A stretch of 64,000 nt of DNA, from NCBI RefSeq assembly GCF_042697365.1, contig NZ_CP137605.1; one strand, 5' to 3'. This DNA comes from Brucella pseudintermedia (GTDB lineage Bacteria; Pseudomonadota; Alphaproteobacteria; Rhizobiales; Rhizobiaceae). Under the pieces are notes generated by a model. It saw only the letters and a list, made by a program, of their open reading frames with translations, searched no databases and had not been told where the DNA came from. Of the stretch, positions 7,620 to 14,170 are shown in pieces (position 1 is the stretch's first letter; each line of letters begins with the position of its first letter). The translations under genes were made by a program, and so were the position numbers.

Positions 7620-8207
7620 ATGCCACGCAATATGCCAGAACGTGACGATCAGGGCCGTTTCGTAAGCGACGATGATCGCGGTCGGGGCGGAGATGATCGC
7701 CGCAGATATGCCAGCAGCCGCCGGGATGACGACGACCGCCGTTCCAGCCGTTATGACGACGACGACCGGGGCCGCGGCCACGGAGGCTGGTTCGGCGACT
7801 CCCGCGGCCACGCCGAGGCTGCCCGTCGCGGATGGGACGAGCGCCGGGAAGATCGCGATTATGATGACCGGCGCCGCTATTCCAGCCGCGAGGACGATTA
7901 CGATGATCGCCGTTCCAGATATGACGACGATGACCGCGGACGGGGCTGGTATGGTGATTCCCGTGGTCACGCGGAAGCCGCACGGCGCGGATGGGATGAG
8001 CGACGCGACCACGACTATGATGATCGTCGCCGTTATTCCAGCCGCGACGATGACCGCGGATATTCGAGCCGGGACGATGATCGTCGTTCAGGCGGCGGTC
8101 GCGGTCATGGCGGCTGGTTCGGTGATCCTCGCGGCCACGCGGAAGCTGCCCGCAGGGGTTGGGATGAGCGCCGGGACGATGACTACGGCGATCGCCGCGG
8201 TCGCTAG
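7620..8207 (+). CDS. Repeat protein with three GWFGD-type units (stress, disordered)
   Basis: The protein has 195 residues; the start follows TTGGAGGATAAA. Three copies of a unit ending in GDSRGHAEAARRGWDERR (third copy GDPRGHAEAARRGW) are joined by highly charged Asp/Arg/Tyr/Ser linkers such as YDDRRRYSSR. The repeat resembles the KGG-type stress motif (E-A-A-R-x-G) found in desiccation-linked proteins, but with Trp in place of the Gly pair. The N-terminus MPRNMPERDDQGRFVSDDD has the look of a plasmid- or stress-type leader segment. It is probably cotranscribed with the BON gene 97 bases upstream. It could be a nucleoid- or protein-protecting hydrophilin, but this is inference. Confidence 0.75.
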   Translation: MPRNMPERDDQGRFVSDDDRGRGGDDRRRYASSRRDDDDRRSSRYDDDDRGRGHGGWFGDSRGHAEAARRGWDERREDRDYDDRRRYSSREDDYDDRRSRYDDDDRGRGWYGDSRGHAEAARRGWDERRDHDYDDRRRYSSRDDDRGYSSRDDDRRSGGGRGHGGWFGDPRGHAEAARRGWDERRDDDYGDRRGR

Positions 8208-8330
8208 GACATGCAGCTCCGAAAGCGAGACGCGGGTCTGGAACAGGAAATGCTCTGGACACCGGCAAACGGATGGGGCGGCCTTCGGGCCGCCCTGCAA
8301 GAATGAGCGTTCTTTTCAAGGAATTTCACG

Positions 8331-8513
8331 ATGGGTGCGAAAGCCACGCGCGAATTGGACATCATTGCCGAAAAGGCACGCCTTCGCTACCTTCGGGCCC
8401 GCAACATGCTGATACTGGAAGCAGCGATCAGCGCTCTGCTCGACACCGAAACGCCGCAAGACGCTGCACAGACCCTTCGCGAACAGGCCGATTTGCTCGT
8501 TCGCTATCTTTGA
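8331..8513 (+). CDS. Small helical unknown protein
   Basis: The frame encodes 60 residues starting MGAKATRELDIIAEKARLRYLRARN; AAGGAATTTCACG precedes the ATG. It is fully helical, with a hydrophobic centre (MLILEAAISALLD) followed by DAAQTLREQADLLVRYL, so it probably forms a helical hairpin or a dimer. A GC-rich hairpin (8275-8295) without a T-run separates it from the preceding gene. No family is recognised. Confidence 0.55.
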   Translation: MGAKATRELDIIAEKARLRYLRARNMLILEAAISALLDTETPQDAAQTLREQADLLVRYL

Positions 8514-8553
8514 GAATCCGAAGACTTGCCACACCCATGCAGGATGCGGGCCG

Positions 8554-8578
8554 GGAACATAATTCTCCGGCCGGGGTT
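8554..8578 (+). promoter_or_regulatory. EcfG-type stress promoter
   Basis: GGAAC at 8554-8558 and GGTT at 8575-8578 with 16 bases between. It ends 31 bases before the start of the DUF4142-type gene at 8610. Confidence 0.65.
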
Positions 8579-8609
8579 CCAATTCTTTCAGGGAAAAGGA
8601 AACAGGATC

Positions 8610-9140
8610 ATGAAACAGGTATTGCTTGCTTTCTCGGCAGTTCTGCTCATTTCGGCTCCGGTATATGCCCAGTCGACGAGCGAAAAGACAGGGATCAATT
8701 CTCTCGTGGGGTCAGCGCCGTCCACCCAGGACTTTGTGACATTGAGCGGAAGCAGCGACATGTTCGAGATCGAATCGAGCAAACTCGCGCTGGCAAAGGC
8801 CGATCCAACCACGAAGAGCTTTGCGCAGCAGATGATCGCCGATCACTAAAAGACCAGCGATGAATTGAAGCAGCTCCTGAGCACGAAAGTAAGCTCGGCA
8901 AAGGCCCCGGCTGCGCTTTCCGAAGATCATCAGGAAATGCTTGATAAGCTCAAGGGGCTGGAGGGCGAGGATTTTACAAAGCAGTATCGCAGTGATCAGG
9001 AAGATGTGCATGAAGATGCTGTCGATCTCTTCAAGCGATATGGTGAAGGCGGCGAGAATGCCGACCTCCGAGCCTGGGCGAGTGCGACCCGGCCCGCACT
9101 GGAGCACCATCTCGAAATGGCGAAGAAGCTCAACGAGTAA
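8610..9140 (+). pseudogene. DUF4142 periplasmic protein gene interrupted by an in-frame stop
   Basis: The frame opens with a signal peptide (MKQVLLAFSAVLLISAPVYAQ) and continues as a DUF4142 helical domain through SFAQQMIADH. A TAA at 8847-8849 then interrupts it. The same frame resumes at once (KTSDELKQLLSTK...) and runs to a natural stop at 9140, completing the family's second half (DQEDVHEDAVDLFKRYGEGGENADLRAWA). The join MIADH-[stop]-KTSDELK matches the family pattern MIADHTKTSDELK, so the stop replaces one Thr codon and no bases are lost. The gene would make 176 residues. It keeps a good ribosome site and an EcfG promoter. It is either a fresh nonsense mutation, a sequencing error, or truncated to 79 residues. 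Confidence 0.8.
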
Positions 9141-9158
9141 GCGGCAGGCGGCTCGCGA

Positions 9159-9254
9159 TTACTGGCGTGCGGCGATCAGTATGGCGATGCCGAACGCCAT
9201 GCAGATCGCGAGACCTCCGCCCAGAAAAAACAGCAATGCCTGAGCGTCAGTCAT
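9159..9254 (-). CDS. 31-residue membrane microprotein
   Basis: A minus-strand frame encodes MTDAQALLFFLGGGLAICMAFGIAILIAARQ. Almost the whole protein is one hydrophobic helix with Gly-rich packing. Its ATG lies eight bases inside the end of the upstream gene (shared ATGACTGA), and GAAAGAA serves as the ribosome site. The coupling argues that it is really translated. No family is recognised. Confidence 0.6.
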   Translation of the reverse strand: MTDAQALLFFLGGGLAICMAFGIAILIAARQ

Positions 9255-9618
9255 TGGAGCTATTTCTTTCCATGGTGATGACGCCGCGCGGCGTGTCTAT
9301 CGGCTCGTCACTCACGCGATGCACCTGATAGGATTTCTCATTGCGAAACGCACTGAAATCGTTGGTTGTCAGGTCCGTGTCGCCCACTGCCACCTGTCCC
9401 CGGAAAGCCTCGGTCTCTCCCTGGCTGGCAACCACCCTCGCATCGGCCTCGGAACGGGCGGAAACCAGAACGGTTCCATGTTTGGGTGCAAGCTCGCTGT
9501 CGTCTCCCGGTGAGGGAACGAGCAGGAAGGCATAGCACGGGTAATCGGTCTCGACCTTGACGCCGCTGGCAGGGGTCTCTTTCCATTCGGTGAAGATATT
9601 CTTGTCCCTATATTCCAT
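9247..9618 (-). CDS. Hypothetical soluble protein, 123 residues
   Basis: The start at 9618 is chosen because GGAGGTG lies five bases upstream. An upstream ATG at 9630 would bury that site. The protein (MEYRDKNIFTEWKETPASGVKVETDYPCYAFLL...) contains no signal peptide or membrane segment and looks beta-rich, ending in RGVITMERNSSND. I recognise no family. It overlaps the microprotein downstream, and it may be transcribed from the stress promoter of the gene at 9734-10084. Confidence 0.65.
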   Translation of the reverse strand: MEYRDKNIFTEWKETPASGVKVETDYPCYAFLLVPSPGDDSELAPKHGTVLVSARSEADARVVASQGETEAFRGQVAVGDTDLTTNDFSAFRNEKSYQVHRVSDEPIDTPRGVITMERNSSND

Positions 9619-9733
9619 TTTCACCTCCATTGCTTCGGACCGCAGCCTCTGGCCCGCGGCAAGTCCGTTTGCCGCGAGTGCCAAATAAGCCGCCGATGTG
9701 TAAATTCCGGCGTGCTCATGCCAAAAAGGGAAC

Positions 9734-10084
9734 TCACATGGAGTGCGCGGTTACGTTGCCATCCGCATCGAGCGTCAACATAACGCTCTCCGTTCCTTTC
9801 ATGGCAGACGCCTCCCACAATCCCTTGTCATTAAGTTTGAGATTGGAGATGCCCGTATAGCCGGCTTTGGTGAAGCGCTCATGGGCCTGCTCTTCGGTAA
9901 AGCTGTTCTGGCTTGCATCGGGCGCCTTGTCGTCATGTGTCGGCGGTGTAGCGGATGTAGGCGCATTGGCATTAGGCGCAGGTGCATTGGTGGATGGCGT
10001 ATTCGGTGTCGTTGCGTCCTGAGCGCTGGCGATGGTCGGAACAATCACGAAAGCGCTAGCCAATAGAATAGCTGGAATGTTCAT
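9734..10084 (-). CDS. Secreted PepSY-like protein
   Basis: The protein has 116 residues; ACGGAGGAAGATAC precedes the ATG. Residues 1-21 are a signal peptide (MNIPAILLASAFVIVPTIASA-QDA). A Pro/Thr/Asn/Ala-rich linker follows to about residue 60. The C-terminal 55 residues (FTEEQAHERFTKAGYTGISNLKLNDKGLWEASA...VTLDADGNV pattern) resemble a PepSY domain, which in other proteins inhibits proteases or modulates periplasmic enzymes. An EcfG promoter is 35 bases upstream. The domain call is from the pattern only. Confidence 0.75.
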   Translation of the reverse strand: MNIPAILLASAFVIVPTIASAQDATTPNTPSTNAPAPNANAPTSATPPTHDDKAPDASQNSFTEEQAHERFTKAGYTGISNLKLNDKGLWEASAMKGTESVMLTLDADGNVTAHSM

Positions 10085-10118
10085 GTATCTTCCTCCGTTT
10101 TCAGCCCCGCGGCGTCGT

Positions 10119-10143
10119 AACAAAGGCAACTCCGGATTGTTCC
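10119..10143 (-). promoter_or_regulatory. EcfG-type stress promoter (minus strand)
   Basis: On the minus strand GGAAC (plus 10139-10143) and TGTT (plus 10119-10122) with 16 bases between, facing the PepSY-like gene at 10084. Confidence 0.6.
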
Positions 10144-10251
10144 GCTTTCCAGCCTGCGAATTCTTCATCCCTATTTTGAAAATGCTCGCCGTTCGTCCAC
10201 AGATGCCTGGTCGCTGTATTCAACAGGCATTCGAAAATAAAAGAATTTTGG

Positions 10252-10276
10252 GGAACACCTTTCCGCGAACATTGTT
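10252..10276 (+). promoter_or_regulatory. EcfG-type stress promoter
   Basis: GGAAC at 10252-10256 and TGTT at 10273-10276, spacing 16. It ends 35 bases before the ATG of the KGG-repeat gene and is divergent from the promoter at 10119. Confidence 0.65.
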
Positions 10277-10311
10277 CGAAGGGGGTAAACCCCAAGCAAA
10301 GGAGAAGACGA

Positions 10312-10530
10312 ATGGCTAATCAAACGTCGAACCGCGGTTTTGCATCCATGGATGAGGACAAGCAGCGCGAGATTGCTTCCAAGGGAGGCCATGCTTCCGG
10401 CGGCAACTTCAAAAACGATCCCCAACGGGCTTCGGAAGCCGGGCACAAAGGCGGACAGGCATCCGGGGGCAATTTCAAGAATGATCCGGAACGCGCTGCC
10501 GAAGCGGGGCGCAAGGGTGGAGAGCACTGA
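10312..10530 (+). CDS. KGG-repeat general stress protein
   Basis: The protein has 72 residues with three KGG-type stress repeats: GFASMDEDKQREIASKGGHASGG, then two near-identical copies of NFKNDP-x-RA-x-EAG-x-KGG. This is the stress-induced bacterial acidophilic repeat family (GsiB/YciG-like), a very hydrophilic type linked to desiccation and general stress. CAAAGGAGAAGACG precedes the ATG. The EcfG promoter at 10252 fits the known regulation of this family in alphaproteobacteria. Confidence 0.88.
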   Translation: MANQTSNRGFASMDEDKQREIASKGGHASGGNFKNDPQRASEAGHKGGQASGGNFKNDPERAAEAGRKGGEH

Positions 10531-10554
10531 CGGCGCTCCATTGCGGTGACATTG

Positions 10555-10689
10555 ATGAGAACCGTTTTCATGATTGTTATCGGGATAGCGCTCCTGCTGG
10601 CGGCAGGGGCGCTGGTGCGCGGCATCGGGCCAGATGCTGACAACGAGCAAAGCCCGCCGCACTCCCTGCAGACCAACCCGCCCGACTGA
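10555..10689 (+). CDS. 44-residue single-pass membrane protein
   Basis: The frame begins MRTVFMIVIGIALLLAAGALVRG, one membrane helix or an uncleaved signal anchor. A polar tail rich in Pro, Asp, Asn and Gln follows and ends NPPD. It begins 24 bases after the KGG gene, in the same direction, so it is probably its operon partner. No strong ribosome site is seen (TTGCGGTGACATTG). No family is recognised. Confidence 0.5.
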   Translation: MRTVFMIVIGIALLLAAGALVRGIGPDADNEQSPPHSLQTNPPD

Positions 10690-10721
10690 ACCATCGGCGA
10701 GAGCCAACCGGAGTTCCTAAT

Positions 10722-10916
10722 ATGTCTACGTCAACGAAATCTCCCAACACGATCCGACAGGGCGGACCGGGAGCCGCTCACGAAAATGCAAAAAGTGATC
10801 TGAAGATAACCAAACCGCCAGCCGATGTGGAAACCAAGGCCCGCCGCAGCAAGGTTTCCGGTGGCGGCGGAGAAAGGGATATCCACCATACGCACAATCC
10901 TGCCACCAAGAAGTGA
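10722..10916 (+). CDS. Small hydrophilic unknown protein
   Basis: The frame encodes 64 residues, MSTSTKSPNTIRQGGPGAAHE..., with CCGGAGTTCCTAAT before the ATG. It is rich in Lys, Gly, Pro and Ser and ends HTHNPATKK, so it is almost certainly disordered. It lies between two other tiny stress genes. No family is recognised; it could be a hydrophilin. Confidence 0.55.
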   Translation: MSTSTKSPNTIRQGGPGAAHENAKSDLKITKPPADVETKARRSKVSGGGGERDIHHTHNPATKK

Positions 10917-10946
10917 AGCGGCTGGCAGGCGGTTCGTTCTCCTTGA

Positions 10947-10972
10947 GGAACAAGACTTGATGCTCCGCAGTT
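10947..10972 (+). promoter_or_regulatory. EcfG-type stress promoter
   Basis: GGAAC at 10947-10951 and AGTT at 10969-10972 with 17 bases between. It ends 23 bases before the ATG at 10996. The A in the -10 is the weakest match of the set. Confidence 0.5.
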
Positions 10973-10995
10973 AGGTCTATCGAAGGAGAAAGAGA

Positions 10996-11175
10996 ATGAG
11001 CACAAAGCTTCCCCCCGTACCCAAAGATAATCGCAGTGAAAAAGGACCCGGCGAACAGAAACGTGTCCCGCTCAAACGCGACCTGTCCGCCCAGGACAAT
11101 AAGTCCGGAAAACAAGGACAGCAGGCCAACACCAAAATAAATACGACACATCAGGGCTTGCAGCAGGATCGCTAA
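10996..11175 (+). CDS. Small basic disordered protein
   Basis: The frame encodes 59 residues, MSTKLPPVPKDNRSEKGPGEQ..., with CGAAGGAGAAAGAGA as a strong ribosome site. It is rich in Lys, Gln, Asn and Gly, lacks aromatic residues, and resembles a hydrophilin in composition. Its stop abuts the palindromic repeat at 11178. No family is recognised. Confidence 0.55.
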   Translation: MSTKLPPVPKDNRSEKGPGEQKRVPLKRDLSAQDNKSGKQGQQANTKINTTHQGLQQDR

Positions 11176-11177
11176 TG

Positions 11178-11266
11178 CATTTCCAGCAGACGATTTACGT
11201 TCGGAAATGCTGAAAAAACAGTCAGATAGAGCGGCTCTACCGACTCCGTTAAACAGGAACCGCTCC
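11178..11266. repeat. Composite palindromic repeat
   Basis: Two inverted repeats in tandem: gcatttcc with ggaaatgc (11178-11209), then gagcgg with ccgctc (11229-11265). The same composite order occurs at 32627 and 44629, and partial copies occur at 17359, 36010 and 38781. Confidence 0.65.
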
Positions 11267-11285
11267 GGTCCAGTGGAGGAATGGG

Positions 11286-11900
11286 ATGCGTTCGTTTCTC
11301 AGAGACAACGGACTAACGATTGCGCTCGCCCTTTTGTTCGGCATATCGGTTGTGGGCATGGCAGCGGCTGGCTTTGCAAGCTACAATGAAGAGCTGGCTA
11401 AACATGGAGAGGTTCCTTTGCCTCTCTTTCAATATTTGACAAGCGGGCAATTTCTCTCGGCACTTTTCGAAAACTGGGAAAGCGAGTTTTTGCAGATGGG
11501 CGTCTATGTCGTCCTCACGGCATGGCTCTTTCAACGCGGTTCGGCGGAATCGCGTGACCCCGACAATGAAAAGCCGGAGAAGGAATGGATCGCACAACCG
11601 CCCTTTCCTTATTCGCATTCGCTAGGGCTGGTGTTATTTGGACTGTTTGTCGCCAGTTTTTTGCTGCATTGGTTCGCCAGCGCCCGCGCGTCTGAAATGG
11701 ATATGGCCCGTCACGGAGCGGCTTCGACTGGATACCTGCAATATTTGCTGGATGTGGAATTATGGTTTGAATCCTTTCAGAACTGGCAGTCGGAATTCCT
11801 TTCCACGGCAGTCCTTGTAGTCCTCTCGATATTCCTGCGTGAAAAAGGTTCGCCGGAATCCAAGCCCGTCGGCGCGCCTGACGAACAGACAGGGAGCTAG
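11286..11900 (+). CDS. DUF6766-type four-helix membrane protein
   Basis: The protein has 204 residues; TGGAGGAATGGG precedes the ATG. Four membrane helices are visible: residues about 9-31, 70-85, 113-132 and 168-183. Two similar halves each contain a membrane helix, an (F/Y)LQYL or FQYL motif and a F-x-NW-(E/Q)-SEFL motif (FENWESEFLQ, FQNWQSEFLS), so the protein is an internal duplication. I recognise the family as the DUF6766 proteins common in rhizobia; the function is unknown. It sits at the end of the stress island without a GGAAC promoter of its own. Confidence 0.75.
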   Translation: MRSFLRDNGLTIALALLFGISVVGMAAAGFASYNEELAKHGEVPLPLFQYLTSGQFLSALFENWESEFLQMGVYVVLTAWLFQRGSAESRDPDNEKPEKEWIAQPPFPYSHSLGLVLFGLFVASFLLHWFASARASEMDMARHGAASTGYLQYLLDVELWFESFQNWQSEFLSTAVLVVLSIFLREKGSPESKPVGAPDEQTGS

Positions 11901-11902
11901 CA

Positions 11903-12106
11903 ATGGAAATCGACGTTACCAGTTTACGCCTTGCTGATGGCAACGACCGCTATACGGTGCAGTTCCAGCTTAAAGAGAGCCGGAAAGCGGTGGTGGAATT
12001 TCAAGGTTCTGCGCCGATGCATCAGGAGGAGGCGATTGTTGAACAGGCGCTAGGGGTGCTGGCCGAGATCCTGGAGGCGCAAAAGCCGGATCAAGATAGG
12101 CTCTGA
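11903..12106 (+). CDS. Small hypothetical protein
   Basis: The frame encodes 67 residues, MEIDVTSLRLADGNDRYTVQFQL..., starting two bases after the stop of the membrane-protein gene. CAGGGAGCTAGCA contains the ribosome site. It is beta-strand rich at the N-terminus and helical after residue 35 (EEAIVEQALGVLAEILEAQK). It is probably cotranscribed with the gene upstream. No family is recognised. Confidence 0.6.
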   Translation: MEIDVTSLRLADGNDRYTVQFQLKESRKAVVEFQGSAPMHQEEAIVEQALGVLAEILEAQKPDQDRL

Positions 12107-12187
12107 AACAATCGAAGCCATTCGTAGCGGCGACCAGAAACGAAAAAACCGCCGAAGCGGACTTTTCAACGTTATCAGGGGTTCGAA

Positions 12188-12262
<75 letters not shown>

Positions 12263-12375
12263 ATTCGATGTGGCGCATACACCATATCGCGTTACGCCCG
12301 TCAATGCCCTTTTATGAAGTTTTTTCGTCTTTTTGTTGATGACAAAACAAAGGACCGCAATTCTGCGGGATCGCC

Positions 12376-12738
12376 TCAGGCGGCGATCAGCATTTTTTCG
12401 ATTTCGTTCACCAGGTCACGCAGGTGGAACGGCTTGGAGAGCACCTTTGCATCGCGGGGTGCGTCCGAATCGGGGTTGAGCGCGACAGCAGCGAAGCCCG
12501 TAATGAACATGATCTTCAGGTCGGGGTCGATTTCCGTCGCGCGGCGCGCCAGCTCGATACCGTCCATTTCCGGCATGACGATGTCGGTCAGCAGAAGCGA
12601 GAAGGGCTCTTCCTGCAATCTTTCGTAGGCGCTCGCACCATTATCGAAATGCGTAACGTGATAACCGGCTTTTTCCAGCGCCTTGACGAGGAAGCGGCGC
12701 ATATCATTGTCATCTTCAGCTAGAAGGATTCTCTTCAT
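12376..12738 (-). CDS. cpdR: CpdR, single-domain response regulator for CtrA proteolysis
   Basis: The protein has 120 residues from ATG 12738; a longer form could start at 12768. It is a lone receiver domain: acidic pocket EDD at 8-10, phosphate acceptor Asp52 (LLTDIVMPEMDG), Thr/Lys switch in ITGF and LSKPF. It ends in IAA; a terminal Ala-Ala is the signal that lets ClpXP degrade CpdR in Caulobacter. In its unphosphorylated state CpdR sends ClpXP to the pole to degrade CtrA and other cell-cycle proteins, and it is fed by CckA-ChpT. I base the name on close resemblance to the Brucella/Caulobacter protein. Confidence 0.9.
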   Translation of the reverse strand: MKRILLAEDDNDMRRFLVKALEKAGYHVTHFDNGASAYERLQEEPFSLLLTDIVMPEMDGIELARRATEIDPDLKIMFITGFAAVALNPDSDAPRDAKVLSKPFHLRDLVNEIEKMLIAA

Positions 12739-13024
12739 TGTTCCGTCCGAATTCTGTGTCGTGTTCATCGCTCTAAAGCCGACCCTTAACGACTCAATAT
12801 CCACCGTAGAAAACGCTTCTTTGGTAAATATGGAATGAATGCTCGCATGAATGTTAATTGTTATGGCGCGCATTTGGCAACAAGCTGTTCAGTGTGACAG
12901 GATTGTCGCATATGCAAGTCATGCAACGGCTCGAAAGATTCGTGTTCCTGCCGTTTGCGCCTGCGAACTGTATGACGTAATTTGTTGCGTTACTGGCGTG
13001 GTGTTGGTCGAAAACGGGTGAAGA

Positions 13025-13915
13025 ATGAGTTTGGAGCGCGATTTTAGTCTGATTCCGCCCTTCGAGATATGCGCTCCGGCGGAACAGCGCATTCCGTTCG
13101 TGTTTAATTCACCGCATAGCGGGCGTTATTATCCCCATTCCTTTGTCGAGGCATCGCGCCTCGATGCCTTGAGCATACGCCATTCGGAAGACTGCTATGT
13201 CGATGAGCTTTTTGCTTCGGCGGTGCGGCTCGGGGCGCCTTTGCTGAAGGCGCATTTTCCGCGCGCTTTTCTGGATGTGAATCGTGAAGCCTATGAGCTC
13301 GATCCGCGCATGTTCGCCGAGCCGTTGCCGCCCTTCGTCAACAGCCAGTCGGCGCGCGTCGCTGGCGGGCTTGGCACGGTGCCGCGTCTGGTCGGGGAAG
13401 GCCAAGCGATTTATCCGGGCCGAATTGCGCTCGCGGAAGCATTCTACCGAATTGAAGATCTCTACAAGCCATATCACCGGACGCTCGATGCGCTGCTCCA
13501 GTCCACGCGGCAGCGTTTCGGTTATGCGGTGCTGATCGATTGCCATTCGATGCCGGGAGGGGCTCGCCCCGGTGAAGTCGGTTCGCGACCGGATTTTATC
13601 GTCGGCGACCGTTTCGGGCGTTCGTGCAGCGAAAGGCTGACACAGGCTGCCATCGATCTGTTGCAAGATCTGGGCTACACCGTTGCACACAACAAACCCT
13701 ATGCGGGCGGGTTCAATACCGAGCATTATGGACGCCCGGCCATGGCCTGCCATGCCTTGCAAATTGAAATCAACCGAAGCCTTTATGTGAACGAGCAGAA
13801 CCTTCACAAGCTTGCCGGTTTTGAAACGCTCTGCGCCGATCTGTATGGATTTTTGAGCGACCTGACATCCCTGCCGGATGATCTCTTTGTCGCGCCGCCG
13901 CTGGCCGCGGAATAG
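13025..13915 (+). CDS. N-formylglutamate amidohydrolase family protein
   Basis: The protein has 296 residues. The family motifs are visible: FVFNSPHSGRYYP, SIRHSEDCYVDELF, FPRAFLDVNREAYELDP, LIDCHSMPG and EINRSLY. These metal-dependent enzymes hydrolyse N-formylglutamate to glutamate and formate at the end of one histidine-degradation branch. No hut genes are nearby, so the physiological substrate is uncertain. The ATG at 13025 follows GGGTGAAGA, which is short but acceptable. Confidence 0.88.
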   Translation: MSLERDFSLIPPFEICAPAEQRIPFVFNSPHSGRYYPHSFVEASRLDALSIRHSEDCYVDELFASAVRLGAPLLKAHFPRAFLDVNREAYELDPRMFAEPLPPFVNSQSARVAGGLGTVPRLVGEGQAIYPGRIALAEAFYRIEDLYKPYHRTLDALLQSTRQRFGYAVLIDCHSMPGGARPGEVGSRPDFIVGDRFGRSCSERLTQAAIDLLQDLGYTVAHNKPYAGGFNTEHYGRPAMACHALQIEINRSLYVNEQNLHKLAGFETLCADLYGFLSDLTSLPDDLFVAPPLAAE

Positions 13916-13942
13916 CCCGTTCCGCAACTGCATTCTCACGGA

Positions 13943-14028
13943 TAAAAAGAACCGCGCCCGAGTAATACGAGCGCGGCCAAAGACTAGGGAGGAAATGCCC
14001 CGAAAGGCATCGACAGGAAAACCTGTCT
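13943..14028 (-). ncRNA. mmgR: suhB/MmgR (alpha-r14) family trans-acting small RNA
   Basis: The minus strand folds as three elements: a short hairpin GACAGG-ttttCCTGTC (plus 14012-14027), the segment TGCC/GGGGCA followed by the single-stranded decamer TTTCCTCCCT, then a GC-rich terminator hairpin (plus 13952-13976) with a TTCTTTTT tail. The decamer is the conserved M10 motif of MmgR in Sinorhizobium, an anti-Shine-Dalgarno seed. Corbino and colleagues described the suhB RNA beside suhB in alphaproteobacteria, and the next gene here is suhB. In S. meliloti it limits polyhydroxybutyrate accumulation. Confidence 0.85.
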
Positions 14029-14035
14029 GAGATTT

Positions 14036-14064
14036 AAGTTACGTCTGAACGGGGCAAAGGTCAA
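14036..14064 (-). promoter_or_regulatory. Sigma-70 promoter of the small RNA
   Basis: On the minus strand TTGACC (plus 14059-14064) and TAACTT (plus 14036-14041) with a 17-base spacer. The expected start falls seven or eight bases further, just before the first hairpin of the small RNA. Confidence 0.65.
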
Positions 14065-14170
14065 GAAAACGCGCATATTTTTTGAGCTAATTTTGGTATG
14101 CTCATTATCTAGGCAAAATTAGCATGGTTTGCGCAATTCTGCGCCATGAATTGAAAACAGGAGTTCGGGG

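Noticed and set aside
8275..8295. GC-rich hairpin after the GWFGD repeat gene as terminator
   Set aside because: The stem is strong but no T-run follows, so I did not list it as a terminator.
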